A DNA stretch of 7,183 nt, from the NCBI GenBank assembly GCA_030639105.1, contig DAOWDI010000148.1, forward strand, positions 1-7,183, given 5' to 3'. This stretch comes from Gammaproteobacteria bacterium. GTDB taxonomy: Bacteria; Pseudomonadota; Gammaproteobacteria; Ga0077536. The notes under the pieces were generated by a model. That model did not search any database and had not been told where the DNA came from. It worked only from the letters and a program-made list of their open reading frames with translations. This document shows positions 5,866-7,183 of the stretch, piece after piece. How positions within the stretch are numbered: position 1 is the first letter of the stretch; each line of letters opens with the position of its first letter. Made by a program: the position numbers and the translations under genes.

Positions 5866-7183
5866 TTATTTAAACACGATAGCCGCCACATCGCCGTAAG
5901 TGTCGGCGAAATGGGCCTTGATCCCCTTACGGATGTAGTCCGGCAATTCGCTGTAATCACCCGAATTGGCGGCGGGTAGAATGAGTTCTTTGATCCCATT
6001 GCGCTTCGCGGCAACAATTTTTTCGCGCACCCCGCCAATCGGCAGCACCCTTCCAGTGAGCGTCAACTCGCCAGTCATTGCGATCGGCCGCAGCATCTGG
6101 TGGCCCCGCGCCAGGGACAGCAATGCACTCGCCATCGTGATACCGGCGCTCGGCCCGTCTTTTGGTGTCGCCCCTTCGGGCACGTGGATGTGTACGTAAG
6201 CATCATCAAAAAATGTCGGGTCGGCGCCGAAATCGATGAGATGTGAGCTGATATAGCTGTAGGCAATTTCCGCCGATTCGCGCATCACCTCCCCAAGCTG
6301 ACCGGTGAGTTTGAAACCGCGATTTTTCGTATGCACACGGGTTGCCTCGACATCAAGCGTCGCGCCTCCCATCGCCGTCCATGCGAGACCCGTTACGATC
6401 CCGATACCGTGCTGTGGCTTTTGCTTCCGGTAGACGGGCTGCCCCAGATAGTCGGTCAAATTGTCAGGTGTAACCCTGATCTTGACCGCGGCATCCTTCA
6501 ATACCGCAAGGACGACTTTACGCGCGATCCGCCCGAGTTGCTTTTCCAGGTTCCTTACGCCGGCTTCGCGCGCATAGTTTTCGATAATTTTGCGCATCGC
6601 CCCTATCGAGATCGATACCTGCTTAGCGTTAAGCCCCGCTTGTTTCCGCTGCTTTGGCCACAGATGACGCTTCGCGATGCTAATCTTTTCCTGCGTGATG
6701 TAACCCGCCAGGCGGATCACTTCCATACGATCGAGTAGGGTTCTCGGAATGGAATCAAGTTGATTGGCGGTACAGACGAACAAGACTTTAGACAGGTCGA
6801 AACGAACGTCGAGATAGTGATCAAGAAACGACACGTTCTGCTCGGGATCCAACACTTCCAATAAAGCAGAAGCCGGATCGCCATGATAGGAATTACCAAT
6901 CTTGTCGATTTCATCAAGCATCAACACCGGATTAGCAACGGCCGTCTCGCGGATCGCCTGAATGAATTTGCCGGGCATGGCCCCGATATAAGTCCGCCGA
7001 TGACCTTTGATCTCAGCTTCATCACGCATACCGCCGAGGCTGAAACGATAGAATTCTCGTCCCAGCGCATTGGCTACGGAACGACCTATCGATGTTTTAC
7101 CGACACCGGGCGGGCCCACCAGGCACATGATCGAACCTGAAACCTCCCCTTTCAAGGCCCCGACGCCCAGGAACTCGACGATC
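5866..7183 (-). CDS. lon: ATP-dependent Lon protease, C-terminal part (runs off the window)
   Basis: Encodes the ATPase and peptidase domains of LonA, the cytoplasmic protease that unfolds and degrades damaged and regulatory proteins. The reading frame stays open to base 7183, so the substrate-binding N-domain lies outside. The TTG at 7153-7155 is an internal Leu codon, not the start; numbering here counts it as 1. Visible motifs are Walker A GPPGVGKT (14-21), Walker B LMLDEID (78-84), sensor-1 N131, a candidate arginine finger in LLDRMEV (R143), sensor-2 in GVRNLEK (R201), and the peptidase dyad S336 (PKDGPSAG) and K379 (GGVREK). The S-to-K spacing of 43 equals that of E. coli Lon (S679/K722). 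All catalytic residues are intact. The C-terminal end (ELPDYIRKGIKAHFADTYGD) differs from E. coli Lon and recalls the second Lon paralogue of some gammaproteobacteria. The gene converges on the lipoprotein gene. Confidence 0.97.
   Translation of the reverse strand, partial: IVEFLGVGALKGEVSGSIMCLVGPPGVGKTSIGRSVANALGREFYRFSLGGMRDEAEIKGHRRTYIGAMPGKFIQAIRETAVANPVLMLDEIDKIGNSYHGDPASALLEVLDPEQNVSFLDHYLDVRFDLSKVLFVCTANQLDSIPRTLLDRMEVIRLAGYITQEKISIAKRHLWPKQRKQAGLNAKQVSISIGAMRKIIENYAREAGVRNLEKQLGRIARKVVLAVLKDAAVKIRVTPDNLTDYLGQPVYRKQKPQHGIGIVTGLAWTAMGGATLDVEATRVHTKNRGFKLTGQLGEVMRESAEIAYSYISSHLIDFGADPTFFDDAYVHIHVPEGATPKDGPSAGITMASALLSLARGHQMLRPIAMTGELTLTGRVLPIGGVREKIVAAKRNGIKELILPAANSGDYSELPDYIRKGIKAHFADTYGDVAAIVFK

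Noticed and set aside
6331..6738. A 135-codon plus-strand frame antisense to lon
   Set aside because: It lies wholly within strongly conserved lon coding sequence and has no ribosome binding site or recognisable domain.
7153..7155. TTG as an apparent start of the lon reading frame
   Set aside because: The frame continues upstream to the window edge with Lon-like residues (IVEFLGVGA), so the codon is internal.

Overview
The window looks like chromosomal DNA of a GC-rich gram-negative bacterium, most likely a gammaproteobacterium. The grounds are an E. coli-type SSB with all its key aromatic residues, a LonA-type protease, an LplT-like lysophospholipid flippase, and a lipobox protein of the kind expected in an organism with an outer membrane. 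The genus cannot be named from sequence alone. I see no insertion sequence, integrase, CRISPR array, rRNA or tRNA. The window is mostly ordinary core and envelope genes with a few less-studied families.

Layout, left to right. (1) ssb (27-494, +), complete, with its ribosome binding site just inside the window edge. (2) A large minus-strand gene (533-2752) ending 38 bases from ssb in convergent orientation. It encodes an ATP:ADP-antiporter-like (TLC/Npt family) membrane transporter with a long C-terminal HEAT-repeat extension. (3) A possible small membrane or exported protein (2756-2956, -) that ends 3 bases before the transporter's start codon and may be translationally coupled to it. (4) A divergent control region (about 2957-3063) with a 14-bp palindrome. 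(5) Three plus-strand genes: a secreted class A beta-lactamase-fold serine hydrolase (3064-3960), a stand-alone LplT-like MFS transporter (4105-5418), and a small lipoprotein (5494-5805). (6) A 9-bp-stem hairpin (5836-5859) lying between convergent genes. (7) The 3' two-thirds of a lon protease gene (5866-7183, -), which runs off the right edge.

The genes do not form one obvious pathway. ssb and lon are housekeeping genes for DNA metabolism and protein quality control. The three central plus-strand genes all act at the envelope (periplasm, inner membrane, lipoprotein), so they could form a loose envelope-maintenance group, but shared transcription is not demonstrated. The transporter with HEAT repeats resembles nucleotide exchangers of intracellular bacteria, but its substrate cannot be read from the sequence. 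No stretch longer than about 150 bases lacks a called or candidate gene.

The main points for a second look are the HEAT-fused translocase and its small coupled ORF, a run of seven G at the hydrolase start codon that could switch or misplace its start, the dyad in the divergent control region, and a marked excess of GATC sites across the whole window.
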